A DNA stretch of 64,000 nt. Source: Cydia pomonella (taxonomy: Eukaryota; Arthropoda; Insecta; Lepidoptera; Tortricidae). Position 1 is the stretch's first letter. Every line of letters begins with the position of its first letter. The stretch covers positions 6,731,001 to 6,795,000 of the forward strand of contig NC_084725.1 in NCBI RefSeq assembly GCF_033807575.1, written 5' to 3'. The notes below the pieces were generated by a model. That model worked only from the letters and a program-made list of their open reading frames with translations. It did no database searches and was not told the origin of the DNA. Made by a program: the position numbers and the translations under genes. This document shows positions 53,448-63,959 of the stretch, piece after piece.

Positions 53448-53719
53448 CGGCCCGATTCGAAGAATGAGATACGATAACGATAAGTTCTGGTTTAGATAAG
53501 TTCTCATTTAGATATCGGTTGTATGTCGTATAATTGACAGAAGCAGCTCGATTCGAGCAACCAATGTCACTCAGACGTTAGAAATATCGTAGATAGATCT
53601 TATTGGGACTACAGCGGAATCGAAATAAACGTCAATTTTGACACGTCGTTTAGTTATCGATCTTTTAAAGATATTTCCGAGATCTTAAACGTGTCTTAAT
53701 CATTCTTTGAATCGGGCCG
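53448..53719. mobile_element. MITE, CGGCCCGATTCGA family, copy 2
   Basis: Close copy of 46456-46700 with an additional ATACGATAACGATAAGTTCT segment near the left end. Ends CGGCCCGATTCGAAGAATGA / CATTCTTTGAATCGGGCCG. Confidence 0.9.
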
Positions 53720-53949
53720 CTACTATTTACTATAAAATGCCATGCAGAGTTGGGTTAGTCCAACTCTATTTCAAAACAGTGTGGATTTCTCATTTAAACG
53801 TAAAGAAACTCACACAAACTAATGTCACACAATCATTCTGCACTCAAGACACACTAGTTTAAAGAAACCTTCTCAGCGCCATTCTCGCTATTAATGACTC
53901 TTAATGAGAGCTCGCTGGCCGAGGGGACTGCTTTATAGCGGCAATTAAG

Positions 53950-54050
53950 CCTGCCTGATCTATAGTGGATCCAGTGTAAACAATTGTGTAAATTGTTTTT
54001 TTGGGTTCCATTGGTCTTGCGAAACTATTGGATAAGTGTTTTTGAAACTA
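53950..54050 (+). repeat. Dispersed repeat with GTGTAAATTGTTTTTTTGGG
   Basis: CCTGATCTATAGTGGATCCA, GTGTAAACAATTGTGTAAAT and GGGTTCCATTGGTCTTGC recur at 55662-55735, and the last part also at 55350-55395. Confidence 0.65.
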
Positions 54051-54118
54051 GAATAGGATCGGCTTTGGTTTATAAAGACTTTATTTATTTAATCGTATGG
54101 CATGCATAAAGAAGGCAA

Positions 54119-54655
54119 TCAGAGTATAGCCTTGAGGTCGCTAAGCCAGGTAACCAACTCAGGCGTGACTGACTCCAGATCTTCAGCTGGTCCAGAATAC
54201 GAGTGAAGGGGACAGCGTTGGAAAATATGATCAGTGGTCTGCTCTTCCTCGCCGCACTCGCAGAGAGGAGAATCTTTCCAACCCCATTTATATGTTAGGG
54301 AATTACAACGGCCATGCCCAGTTCTCAGCCTATTTAAGCGACACCAAAGTTTGCGGGGGAGGTCAAACCCTTTTGGTTTTTTTTGTTGGGTCGGTGACAT
54401 GGGTGGTGTGCCCTGTTGTAGCAGCAGACCACTCCGTTTTCCACCGATCTGAGATAGAGAAGTTGTTCAGAGTCTGAGCTGCAGAACAGGGTGGATTTCG
54501 GGATTTTAGTCGCTGGGGAGGTGGACGGCAGAATTCATCATGAACTGGCAGCGCGGGATTCTTGACGATTTTCTCAGTTTCCCTCTTCAGAGCCCGTAGC
54601 CGTCGGAGATGAGGTGGAGCTATGTGACTTAATGCCGGTAGCCAGTGGGCGGGTG
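54119..54655 (-). pseudogene. Non-LTR ORF2 C-terminus with CCHC-type knuckle, antisense
   Basis: The upstream frame (54655 to about 54385) reads TPAHWLPALSHIAPPHLRRL, VKNPALPVHDE and NNFSISDRWKTEWSAAT. A frameshift in an A run near 54380 leads into the frame PKGFDLPRKLWCRLNRLRTG then HGRC, and CECGEEEQTTDHIFQRCPLH. This is the C-terminal block of arthropod jockey-group ORF2 proteins, with a C-x-C-x8-H-x4-C knuckle at about residues 48-64 of the 93-codon ORF. The frame ends at 54119. The RT core is missing. The plus-strand ORFs at 54234 and 54292 are shadows. Confidence 0.8.
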
Positions 54656-54749
54656 TATAAAGACTTTATAAGTTACTTACCCGATATTTGTTATATATGA
54701 GAAGCAAAGTGACTAGGTAAGTTAAAGATTACTGAGGTCACCGGTGATC

Positions 54750-54850
54750 GCAGAGCTGGCAGCTTCCTCGCTCAAAGAAATAGTCTTGCGATACAGCGAG
54801 GTAATGCTGCTAGCATATACGGCACCATGCCGCAGGGGGATGGTTTTTAG
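54750..54850 (+). pseudogene. Coding tail with LAIQRGNAASIYGTMPQG
   Basis: The frame reads EVTGDRRAGSFLAQRNSLAI then QRGNAASIYGTMPQGDGF and a stop. The same tail occurs at 58570 and, antisense, at 41225. The upstream frame is closed. Probably the C-terminus of a retroelement protein, family not named. Confidence 0.6.
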
Positions 54851-54936
54851 TATTTTATTTTAAGACTAGTATTATTTATTTTTAGACTTATGTTTTAGGT
54901 TTTGTAGTGTAAGTAATAAGTTAGTTAAAATTAAAC

Positions 54937-55150
54937 ATTTTACAGTACATATGGTGCTACTTTACCGCACTAGTGCGAAAATTAGCATATTACGTTACTG
55001 TGTCGAACATTCAAAGGGCCACATGTACTGTAAAACGTTGTACGATACATGTGCGAATAGGTAATTCGCAACTCGTGGCGACTCCCTTCGGTCGTGTTTT
55101 AATTTATCGCCACTCGTTTCGAATTTTCTATTTTTCGCACTTGTATCGTA
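54937..55150. repeat. Double-hairpin dispersed repeat, copy 3
   Basis: ATTTTACAGTACATATGG pairs with CCACATGTACTGTAAAA, then the second hairpin follows as in 2186-2407 with a short deletion near 55077. Confidence 0.8.
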
Positions 55151-55527
55151 ATGTACTATTTATAGCAGATTAAAACCCATAGGTGTATGATATATATTAT
55201 AATGTACGAGTAAGGCAAATTTCTTAAGTTTTGGACGCAAGAATATTAAGCAGGTGCGTAATTTAAGTACCTGATTATTTTTACTTTTCGACTATAGTAT
55301 ATTTGATATATTAATGAGAGCTAGGACAATCTGAGCGGACTGTTTTATAGCCTCATTGTTTTTTTGGGTTCCATTGGTTCTTGCAAAACTAGATTTTGGC
55401 TTCGCATTTTATAGAAGACCTATCAGGTGTATTTATTATTTAAGCTAAAGTTTATTGCCAGTTTTCTAAATATATTACTTGTATTTTATTTTTTAAACTT
55501 AGTGTGTAGCAGAGAGAACTAAGTACG
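55151..55527. other. Spacer with a repeat fragment
   Basis: 55350-55395 repeats GGGTTCCATTGGTTCTTGC of the 53950 family. Otherwise nothing. Confidence 0.5.
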
Positions 55528-55650
55528 CCTGCGGTGGCAGCATGGTTCCATTCCCTTTTTTATCACTTGTCACTATGCCCGTCACTTTCGCGCTTATATA
55601 CTTGTTAGAACGTGACAGCCATGGTGTCAAATGATAAAGAGCCGACCGTC
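55528..55650 (+). repeat. GGTGGCAGCATGGTTCCATT repeat, second copy
   Basis: In-order match to 32024-32150, with an extra CCCTTTT. The downstream 55662-55735 belongs to the 53950 family. Confidence 0.7.
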
Positions 55651-55752
55651 TTAGCCTTACTGATCTATATAGTACACCTCAGTGTAAATAATTGTGTAAA
55701 TTGTTTTGGGTTCCATTGGATTTTACAACCAGACTTTACTAACTTCTCAGTT

Positions 55753-55902
55753 TACCCCCTTATTCATGAACGGACTACAAGCCTCAATCTAGCTAATTAA
55801 TCGTTTGTCTTATTCTAACATTTGGACTTATGTTCTATCCCTTTCTTACACATATATAATTAACTAATTGAGGCTTGTATCGAGTTTATGAATTAGGGGG
55901 TT
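55753..55902. mobile_element. MITE with ACCCCCTTATTCATGAAC ends
   Basis: ACCCCCTTATTCATGAAC and ACAAGCCTCAAT at the left are mirrored by ATTGAGGCTTGTATCGAGTT and TATGAATTAGGGGGTTA at the right. About 40-bp arms. Confidence 0.85.
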
Positions 55903-57059
55903 ACGTATTTGCCCAATACATTCTAGAACATACATATACTTTGGTATATACAATAAGAGTAAGAAGTTTAAGTCAAAGTTGACTTCGGTTGAGTTTCGGG
56001 ACAAGATTTGAGTACCGATGTTGTACTTGTCAAATCTTATTAGTGAACCTTTGTGCGCGGCTGGGGACTGGGCTAGGCCCCCAGCCCTAGATGACATTAT
56101 CTTCAAAATATTCTTCTTTAGTTTATACACACACGCAAAGGTATTTTAAAATTATCAACAATATGCCACAGTAAACACAATTGTCAACGTATTTTTGGGT
56201 CAGCCTGTTTGGTAATCGTGTGATATCGAATGTAGGTAGGTACCCACCTTTAGAGTAACTTTATTAAATTGTCTACGGAACCACATTCGCCCGTGCGTCC
56301 TCGCTCCCTCTCGCACATCCGCACATTTTCTCAATGTCCATCCTTGTTTACTGACATAATTAAATAAAACCCCACTCAAGGATATCGTCACTTACTCCAC
56401 ACCCTCTGTCGCAATTTAAAACTTAAAGCTTACATCGTAAAGTTCAATTTTAAATGACGTAGAAGATTATAATGATATTAATTTAAAGAGGTGAAGTTTG
56501 CAGAGGCCTTTCGGAACTTGTAAATCATATTGAAAATTTGCGGGTAGAAAATGCTAAAAGTATTCAGGATCGGGAGGGTCGCTGTTATTATAAATAAATT
56601 AATGTTTATGAGTTTTAAGGTACCTATTATGCCAAACTGACCAAAATTAGTAATAATGTTAATCTTTTTTGCACGAAAATAATACAGGAACTTCTTAAAA
56701 ATCTTTTCCAAACAACCTTGCAGTAGATTGTTTATGCTCTCGGCATCTATATCTACTAAAATAAGCATGAACTTTAACAGAACTTGAAAATAATTATAGG
56801 ATTAGTTTTGTTTGAATAGAACTTTTCAAACACTATATTTTTATATTTTACCAGATTACATTTATAAGGTTAAAAAAATAAAAGTTTTTAAGCTGCCACC
56901 GCCAATGAACGGTTGCAACTCCAGTGGGGTCACAAGCGCAATTAGACAAGAATCCAGTCTGATGACAGATGAAGGGACTGCACTCGGAAGGGAAATGCAC
57001 ACAACTAAACAAGTTGCATCCTCGGGAACATTAAAAGTAAGTAAAAAAAAAGTGTAAAG
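55903..57059. other. Spacer
   Basis: GGCTGGGGACTGGGCTAGGC then CCCCAGCCC at 56060 is a small GC-rich symmetry. The ORFs here (55864, 56478, 56812) are unassigned. Confidence 0.45.
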
Positions 57060-57145
57060 TGAGTAAGTAGCTAAGAGCGCTGGAGTATCGATCCAGAAGC
57101 CGTGAGTTCAAGACTAACCCAAGGCAAGTACATTTCCACTTTTAA
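57060..57145 (+). repeat. tRNA-like SINE (second type)
   Basis: AGTAGCTAAGAGCGCTGG (A-box-like) and GAGTTCAAGACTAACCC (B-box-like), then AAGGCAAGTACATTTCCACT. A different head from the 35338/49175 SINE. I recall it as a common lepidopteran SINE. Confidence 0.6.
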
Positions 57146-58569
57146 ATTTATTCTAAGCTTAACATTGAAAGTATCGGGAAATATGAACCATATCACGATT
57201 AGCGATATTCCCTCTCTCTCTCATCGTATTGGCGAACGGCCTCTACGCTCGCCTTTTACGTTCCCATCCATTATTTTTTCCAGACTTTCATCTCTCTTTC
57301 GCAGTTGGTGATAAAACAATGTCAAATCGCACCCCACGATGAAATTGATCCACGAATCAGTTTATGACCCGTGGTATGAAACAGTAGTGGTCGAACGAAG
57401 TATCAATTGGGGCGGTCGTTTTTTACACGCGCCGCGGAACACAGGTCGCGTGTGCGAACGGTTATGTGGCTCTGGCACGCGATTGGATGGTTGTGGGCGA
57501 AAGCGTTACGTAACTTTTAAAAGGAACACTTATTTTAAAACGGCAAACTGAAATAACATGAAACTAGGTACTAATGGATATATGTTACTTGAATGTCCGT
57601 GACATGTTTCATGTCATTTCTGCGAGTCGTTTTAAAATGAGAGCATTGAGAGCGTAACTTCGATTGTATTTCAGTGGCTAGGTTAGTATTAAGCTTAAAT
57701 TATCTTACAGTTGCTAGTACTCTCCCAGAAAAGTTCACATCTTTCCAACGTTTGTCGTCCAAAGGGGTCGTCCAGAGGGAGAGCTGCACAGGGGGCAGCT
57801 GCCCCTCCTAGAGAATAAAATTTGTAGCAAAATGTATGACCTTCCCCCTCCCCTGCGCCGTGCGGTAGTGCTAGTGCGGAGACCTCTGACATATTCTGTA
57901 ACCTGCCGGCCTGGCCAAGGTGACAATCCCTATCGCTACGACAACGAAACGCTTTGTGTCTCTCTATCACTTTTCCATATTAGTGCGACAGTAACAGTTG
58001 AGCGTAAGCTATTTGCACGTTGGCTTCGCGGCCAGTATCTTTGGAAATAAATCCCTTTTATCTGTATCTTATCTTTTTAGCTTTCTTGTTGAGACGCCTT
58101 AAACAAAATTAGATATCCTGAGACGGTAAAACTTCTTCTGTTCTCTTAACAATTGCTAATTTATAAATATTATAATTATTAACTTTTCTCCACAACAGTA
58201 CTTAACCCTTTAATATATTTTTAAAGGCAGCGAGACGCGGAATGATCGAATGCTATGAATTCGTGTTATACATTCAAACTTATCCGATTGTGAATGTAGT
58301 AATTTGTTTAATGTTCCCCCTCGATGGGGGGTGATTCTGACATTTGCAGTGAGTGTTGGATATGAGTATGACAATTTATTTTTGTTATTATGAAAAATTA
58401 CGAAAAAGCGTAATTAATTACAAAATGTCGTCTACCTATGAAATATTGTAATAACCTGTGTAATATCTCAAGGGATAGATTTTTGTAACAAAGTAGTCAT
58501 ACATATCAATAAGGTTGAAACTCTAGGCTCATAGGGTCCCGTCGCGCACAAGTTTATGCAGAAATCGCG
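57146..58569. other. Spacer, partly GC-rich near 57740-57960
   Basis: The overlapping ORFs on both strands at 57695-58050 have no family. No repeat recognised. Confidence 0.4.
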
Positions 58570-58760
58570 AAGCGTCTGGTTGACGTAACTGGTGACCGAA
58601 GAGCTGGCGACTTCCTCGTACAACGTATCAGTATTGCGATACAACGAGGAAATGCCGGCAGCATCCTTGGTACAATGCCTCAAGGGCCTATTTTAGGTTT
58701 TAGCTAGTTATAGTAATCCTCTGTATATATCTTTTATGTATATTGTTGTTGTAAATAAAT
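58570..58760 (+). pseudogene. Coding tail with ISIAIQRGNAGSILGTMPQG and 3' UTR
   Basis: The frame reads DVTGDRRAGDFLVQRISIAI then QRGNAGSILGTMPQG and a stop after ILGFS. AGTAATCCTCTGTATATATC then TTTTATGTAT and AAATAAATATATTTTC follow, a polyadenylation-like tail. AGTAATCCTCTGGATATATC recurs at 63968, the right edge of the window. Best preserved of three copies. Confidence 0.65.
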
Positions 58761-59049
58761 ATATTTTCATTAGGTTTACGTCTCTCCTGTGGATGCCCAA
58801 AGTTAAGAACTGTAGGAAGGCCCAATTTTCTGATTGAAACTATCCGCTCCGCATAAAGGTCAAAAACTTTTTTACTACTGTGAGTGACTTAAAAATAGAT
58901 GAAAAAAAAGGACTTTGAAACCTAATTTTCTGACTTAATCCTTATGGGCCATTGACATATACTAACTGCACGATTGGCTCGAATTCATGTGCGTGCTGTC
59001 GCTGTACTGGCCCAATCTTATTCCCCTTAAGGAGCGTCATGTTCAAACC
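58761..59049. other. Spacer
   Basis: Nothing recognised. Confidence 0.5.
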
Positions 59050-59298
59050 TCCCACTTCTTAAAATTTGTATGATAAAAGTCATACAAAAATGTATCCAAA
59101 CTTATTTGCACTTTGTAAACTAACCGCGACCGTAGAAGTCGATGTATGGGAACAACAGTTTTGCAACGGCAAAGTTAAGTTAGTCCTTCAGTACAATTTA
59201 TATTTTCATTAGAGAATCGGAAACAGACTAATTAACATAGGTAAAATTGTGCGGAACCCTCGGTGCGCGAGTCAGACTCGCACTTGCCTGACTTTTTT
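59050..59298 (-). repeat. Diverged AAAACCGG-type repeat, antisense
   Basis: Ends GTGCGGAACCCTCGGTGCGC then GAGTCAGACTCGCACTTGCC. The interior differs from the other copies. Confidence 0.6.
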
Positions 59299-59299
59299 T

Positions 59300-59861
59300 T
59301 AAATTAATATAAGTGTTAAGGAGCTTCCATTTAAACATAAAAAAGCTAAAGGAATAGTTCGTCGATCGAAGGGAAGCTATGGTTAAAATATATTAAACTA
59401 AAAATATTTTACATAATGTAAGAGAACCAAGGGACCTAGAAAGGAAAATAGAGACTATGTAGACGCGGTCGTTATTTTTTTCGCCGACAATTATTTATTT
59501 TTAAGTATGGAATACATTACATTACTAGTTTATAGTCTGGAGCTCTAGAACCGTGAATAAATAAATATCATGCACAAACACACTTTACGATGACGTCATC
59601 TTACAATAAATCCTTCTGGAGCTGTAACTTTACGCCGGCCGAAATGTCGTATCGTTAATTAATTTTATTTATTGTTAATTATTTGTTTATTTTATTTATT
59701 TTATTTTATTCCGCGGACACGCGAGGCGGCGCGGCGGGAGTCGCCAAACCAGTTGGAGGCAATAAATGCAAAAATTTACTAAGTTACAGCACAGGTGGCG
59801 TTAAATAACAGTAGGACAACGCAATGAAAATGATATGATGGGACAAAAGTCACACCTGAAG
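59300..59861. other. Spacer
   Basis: GATGACGTCATC at 59590 is a 12-bp palindrome. A short GC-rich patch lies at 59712-59750. Confidence 0.45.
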
Positions 59862-59950
59862 GCCTACCACGAACACCGACGTTCGCAAATTGCGGGCATC
59901 TTTCTCTTTTACTCAAATTAAGGCGAAATAAGAGTGACAGAGAGTGACAT
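59862..59950 (+). mobile_element. Half MITE of the 14212-14332 type
   Basis: GGCCTACCACGAACACCGAC then GTTCGCAAATTGCGGGCATC and TTTCTCTTTTACTC match the inverse of 14270-14330. The partner arm is missing. Confidence 0.65.
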
Positions 59951-60617
59951 AGGATGGCGTCCGTTAGCTCGTTGGGTGGCCGACATTTGAAAGATCGGGC
60001 GCTTCTGGATGAGATTTGTCCAGGACCGGGATAAATGATGTACACGAAGAGAGGTACACCAATGGGCGACAGGAGCCTAAAATGATGATGAGGATAACAG
60101 AATGCAACATTTTTCTACATTATTGTTTAAACGGTAAACGGTGAAATGCAAGATAGCGTTCCTAAAAGGGAGCTTCAAATTTTGCTACTGAAAATATTTG
60201 GAATGACCTACCACCACCCTTTCATGAAGCAATAGGGAAATACAGGCAGTTAGACAAAACGCAAATACTTAATCTCCCTCCTTTTTAGATCTCCAATTCT
60301 TATGATTCAGGAGTCTTTACACATTGACTTACTGTGTCAACAGATTGACTATGACCGTACTCTGTCGCATGAATAAACATGTTTTAAATAAAGGCCCTGC
60401 TTTAATTACTACAAGTTTTTCTCCGCTATCAAACACGAATTGGAAAGATTCCCCAGTGCGGTGCATTTCAACATTTACGACTCATTATCCGGGGAGTTTT
60501 GACCGAGTTCAGTTCAGAGCCATTTAAGATGACGTCAGCTCCATTTTTACCAGTGAGCTTATCAAAGAGGACAATCGCAGATAAAAACGCGAATGGAAAC
60601 TAAAATATGTATAGAAA
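59951..60617. other. Spacer
   Basis: No gene recognised. Confidence 0.5.
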
Positions 60618-60719
60618 TATAGATCGTGTCATGATGACGCGCAGATTTGTGAAATCTAACCTTTAATAACATGACAATACGAGTGAAGGCACGCGTCTTC
60701 GTAAATGACACGATCTATA
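60618..60719. mobile_element. MITE with ATAGATCGTGTCAT ends
   Basis: TATAGATCGTGTCAT at the left is mirrored by ATGACACGATCTATA at the right. The inner GACGCG/CGCGTC pair is offset. Confidence 0.75.
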
Positions 60720-60884
60720 ATCACGTAACTTTTCGTAACATCTGTCAGCCTGTTTTTTTCGTTTGGCATTTATTCAATAACTTGGCTAGGCCCCATGGAC
60801 AGCAAACATGCCCAACAAAATATGAAAATTTTGATCTAATTTTGAAGACCATTATTGATGAAAGGATACTTTAAGTTACAATAT

Positions 60885-61160
60885 CTGGGTCATCTGGGAG
60901 ACCGAGCTTTGCTCGGAAAACATAAAAAAAGTGCATTTTCTCAGAGAGCTAGATCGATTTTCCGCCCCCGAAAACCCACATAGCAAAATTATCGGCGTGC
61001 TCCACCGTAGACCGCATCATCACTTACCATCAGGTGAGATCGTGGTCAAACGCCTGCCTATCCTCTATAAAAAAAAAAAAACATTGCAATCGCTAGAGCC
61101 GTTTCCGAGATCTCGAATATATATACAAAAATTGCTCGTTTAAAGGTATAAGATAATAAT
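60885..61160 (+). repeat. GACCGAGCTTTGCTCGG repeat, interrupted
   Basis: GACCGAGCTTTGCTCGGAAA and CGCCCCCGAAAACCCACAT lie left of an insert. AATCGCTAGAGCCGTTTCCG then AGATC and AATTGCTCGTTTAAAGGTAT lie right. I recall these blocks as one continuous lepidopteran repeat. Confidence 0.6.
60995..61082 (+). mobile_element. Very short 5'-truncated retroelement insert with poly(A)
   Basis: GCGTGCTCCACCGTAGACCG through CTTACCATCAGGTGAGATCG to TATCCTCTAT and an A run. It is nearly identical to 25035-25128, the last codons and 3' UTR of the sense element at 24101. About 88 bp. Confidence 0.8.
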
Positions 61161-61330
61161 AAGATAAGATGACATGACAACTTACTAATACACATCATCG
61201 AAGGGAATGTAGAAGCACCGATTAATATCCTTCGTTAAATTTGAATACAATTTGGCTGGTTTGAAGAGCTCCTCGTTCTGACTGGAATAAATACGAAATC
61301 CTAATTTAGGACGAATACGTACTTACATTC

Positions 61331-61460
61331 TGTGGCCCTAGTGAAAAAGGGTACAAGTCTCTGGCAGCGCAGGTGTAAAGGGGTGTAAGTTCCACGTAAC
61401 ACTTATACCCTTATACACCTAAACTGCCAGAGACATGTACCCTTTTTCACTAGGGCCACA
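61331..61460. mobile_element. MITE with TGTGGCCCTAGTGAAAAAGG ends
   Basis: TGTGGCCCTAGTGAAAAAGG then GTACAAGTCTCTGGCAG is mirrored by CTGCCAGAGACATGTACCC then TTTTTCACTAGGGCCACA. AGGTGTA/TACACCT continues inward. Almost perfect. Confidence 0.92.
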
Positions 61461-62227
61461 GCATTGTACTTTGAGTTCCGAAAATACCATACATTTTCGT
61501 AACTTAGTGGAGAGATTTTTTAGAACTTGCGTCAAAATTGCGAACCGTTCTAGCGTGAGTCATTCTTTATGCCGTCATCATTGTCAGAAAACATTTTGCT
61601 ATATTATATTATTGTTACATAACACACAGACACACACATGTTATAACGGCGACATTAAATGGCGGCTGATTAGACGGAGATATTTTAGCGGCCTAAGTGA
61701 TTTGAGCAATTATTGCCTGTCCCCCGCAGGGCGAGCTGCCTTTGACATTAAAAGAATTCTGAGACGCAGACTTAAATAACTGGATATGTTCGTTAGACTG
61801 ATGTTTAATACGTTTCACGAATTGTCAATGTAGGGCCGGTACAGACGGACTGCAACCCTGCAATTTCTCATGCAAGTTGCCGTTCATAAAGTGCTTATTG
61901 ACTTCTGCAGCTGGGTGTACACCTATGGAGACCTATCATAAATTAGAAGTAGGTATAGATCATCCGGTGACTACGCCCAAGTAGGGTAAACAATTTTATT
62001 AACACTTTAAGCTGTAAGAAAGCTGTGTAAACGTTTAATCAGCCTTTATACCTACTAACAAAATGGGCAATTTTAATACAGCTTTTGGTAGCATAGAAGC
62101 TGCATGGGGGCTATTATATCGTGTTCCTCAATCATGAGAGACCGATTAAAAACATTTTAATACAACATAAGCTTTATTGAGCTTACTGTGGGATTTGAAT
62201 AAGATTTTCCGATATTTATTTATTTAA
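61461..62227. other. Spacer with a SINE scrap
   Basis: 62158-62200 (ACATAAGCTTTATTGAGCTT then ACTGTGGGATT) matches the 3' half of the CCTGAGTCAT SINE. The ORF at 61435-61779 starts in the MITE and is unassigned. Confidence 0.5.
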
Positions 62228-62593
62228 GAGGATAGGCCACGGCCGCTTCTCCATACAAACGTAGTTCCCATTTTCTTTTCTGGGTATTGACATTATGGAA
62301 AACATTTTTACATAGTTTAATTATCTTAACGGTAGCTATGCCCGTATGTTTGACTTTTTTTAGATTTTTTTATTTGTGTATAAATTAGGAGCATAAAACA
62401 GATTTCATACAAATTTTTAAATGCTCTTATCTTTTATAATAACTAAAGATTCGAAAAAAATTAAACATGCGGGCATAGCTGGGCATGGTTAATATACAAC
62501 AAATGGTGTCAAAATATTTTTAATAATGTCCTCCTTTTTAGGGTTCCGTAGCCAAATGGCATAAAACGGAACCCTTATAGTTTCGCCATGTCC

Positions 62594-62632
<39 letters not shown>

Positions 62633-63292
62633 CGAGGCTTTGCTCCGTGGTCGTTAGTGCTAGAAAGCTGAAATTTGGCATGGATATATAAATCAATAAA
62701 GCCGACAAAGTCGTGCAATAAAATCTAAAAATTTTTTTTTTTTAGGGTACCTCCCCTACACGTAAAGTGGGGGTGAAATTTTTTTTTCGCTTCAACCCTA
62801 GAGTGTGGGGTATCGTTGGAAAGGTCTTTCAAAACTAATAGGGGTTTTCAAGAAACATTTTTTGATAAAGTGAATATATTCGGAGATAATCGCTCCGAAA
62901 GAAAAAAAAAAAGTGTCCCCCCCCTCTAACTTTTGAAAAAAATCGTGAAAGTAGAGCTTAAGAAAGACATTAAATGAAAACTATAGCGGACATGATCAGT
63001 TTAGCTGTTTTTGAGTTATCGCAAAAAGTTTTCCCTTCATAGTAAAAAGACTTACTTTAATTAGGTACTGATTATGCAAATTTGCCTATTTGTTTAACTC
63101 GGGTGAAAGGTACCATTTACTACACTTTAAGCTCCAGTTTAGCTTATTGTGACGGAAGAGTAACTACGTAACCCTACACTGAGCGTGGCCCGACATGCTC
63201 TTGGCCGGTTATTTTTTTAGTAAAATCCAGAGAGGTAAATGAGGACTACGTTTATATGAAAAGAAGTTTCGAAGCGGCCGTGGCCTATCCTC
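62228..63292. mobile_element. Inverted-repeat element interrupted by a long AAAACCGG repeat
   Basis: GAGGATAGGCCACGGCCGCT at the left is exactly mirrored by AGCGGCCGTGGCCTATCCTC at the right (near 63272-63292, allowing for the inner TTCT/TTCG difference). AACGTAGT recurs inward on both sides. The interior is largely the antisense repeat 62537-63223. No transposase is visible. Confidence 0.7.
62537..63223 (-). repeat. AAAACCGG repeat, long form, antisense
   Basis: On the minus strand it starts AACCGGCCAAGAGCATGTCG then GGCCACGCTCAGTG, runs about 690 bp, passes a (GACA)n tract (62591-62632), and ends CGGAACCCTAAAAA. It contains poly(C)/poly(A) patches (62905-62925) and no ORF. Its first part matches 12095-12250. 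Confidence 0.75.
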
Positions 63293-63503
63293 ATAATGCA
63301 GCGGTTCTAGAAACCTTATTGCGGTGTAGTCTACGTGTGGCTCGCCTACCAGTGAACATTGCGATTAGTTTTAGACTCCACTCTGTTCAACTGCAAGCTA
63401 AACAATATCTGGAAAGTAACAACTAGTTACTGCTACATTTCATTACATTGGCACGTAAAAGTTAGATAAAGTAAATTTTGCGAGAGTGTGTGTGTGAGCT
63501 CAA
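63293..63503. other. Spacer
   Basis: Nothing recognised. Confidence 0.5.
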
Positions 63504-63640
63504 CTAGGGGGGGCGGGTTTAGGGTCGGCAACGCGTATGTAACTCCTCTGGAGTTGCAGGCGTACATAGGCTACGGAGACTGCTTACCATCAGGCGGGCC
63601 GTATGCTTGTTTGCCACCGACGTAGTATAAAAAAATAAAT
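63504..63640 (+). mobile_element. Non-LTR/SINE 3' end, CTTACCATCAGG family
   Basis: TTTAGGGTCGGCAACGCGTA, AACTCCTCTGGAGTT, GCTTACCATCAGGCGGGCCG and GCCACCGACGTAGTATA with an A-rich tail. It is more than 95 percent identical by eye to 4478-4590. The minus-strand ORF at 63519-63728 is incidental. Confidence 0.8.
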
Positions 63641-63775
63641 AAGATCGTCGAACTGCGTTTTCGTTACACATACTCGTACTTAAATAGAGTTTTATACTTT
63701 TAAGGTGACGTGACGCATCGTTAAACAATACATATTTCAGAATTTTTAGTAAATCGGCCTTTAAATTAGGGGATG

Positions 63776-63910
63776 GAAGATTGTCATAAGCAACTTACCA
63801 AAAAGAAGTGAAATCTCACCAATAACATTTTCATGTAAAATGTTGTCAAGACGAAACCAGCCTTATGGTTTCGCAATTTCGGAGGTGGTCCCAAAGTAAA
63901 AGTTGCTCAG
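63776..63910 (-). repeat. Repeat matching the target of the 18-kb insert
   Basis: Its inverse contains GTCTTGACAACATTTTACAT then GAAAATGTTATTGGTGAGA, matching 18717-18765. Confidence 0.6.
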
Positions 63911-63959
63911 TATGACCTATATATTGAGCCCGTTTATTGCAGGTGACTATAATATAGAC

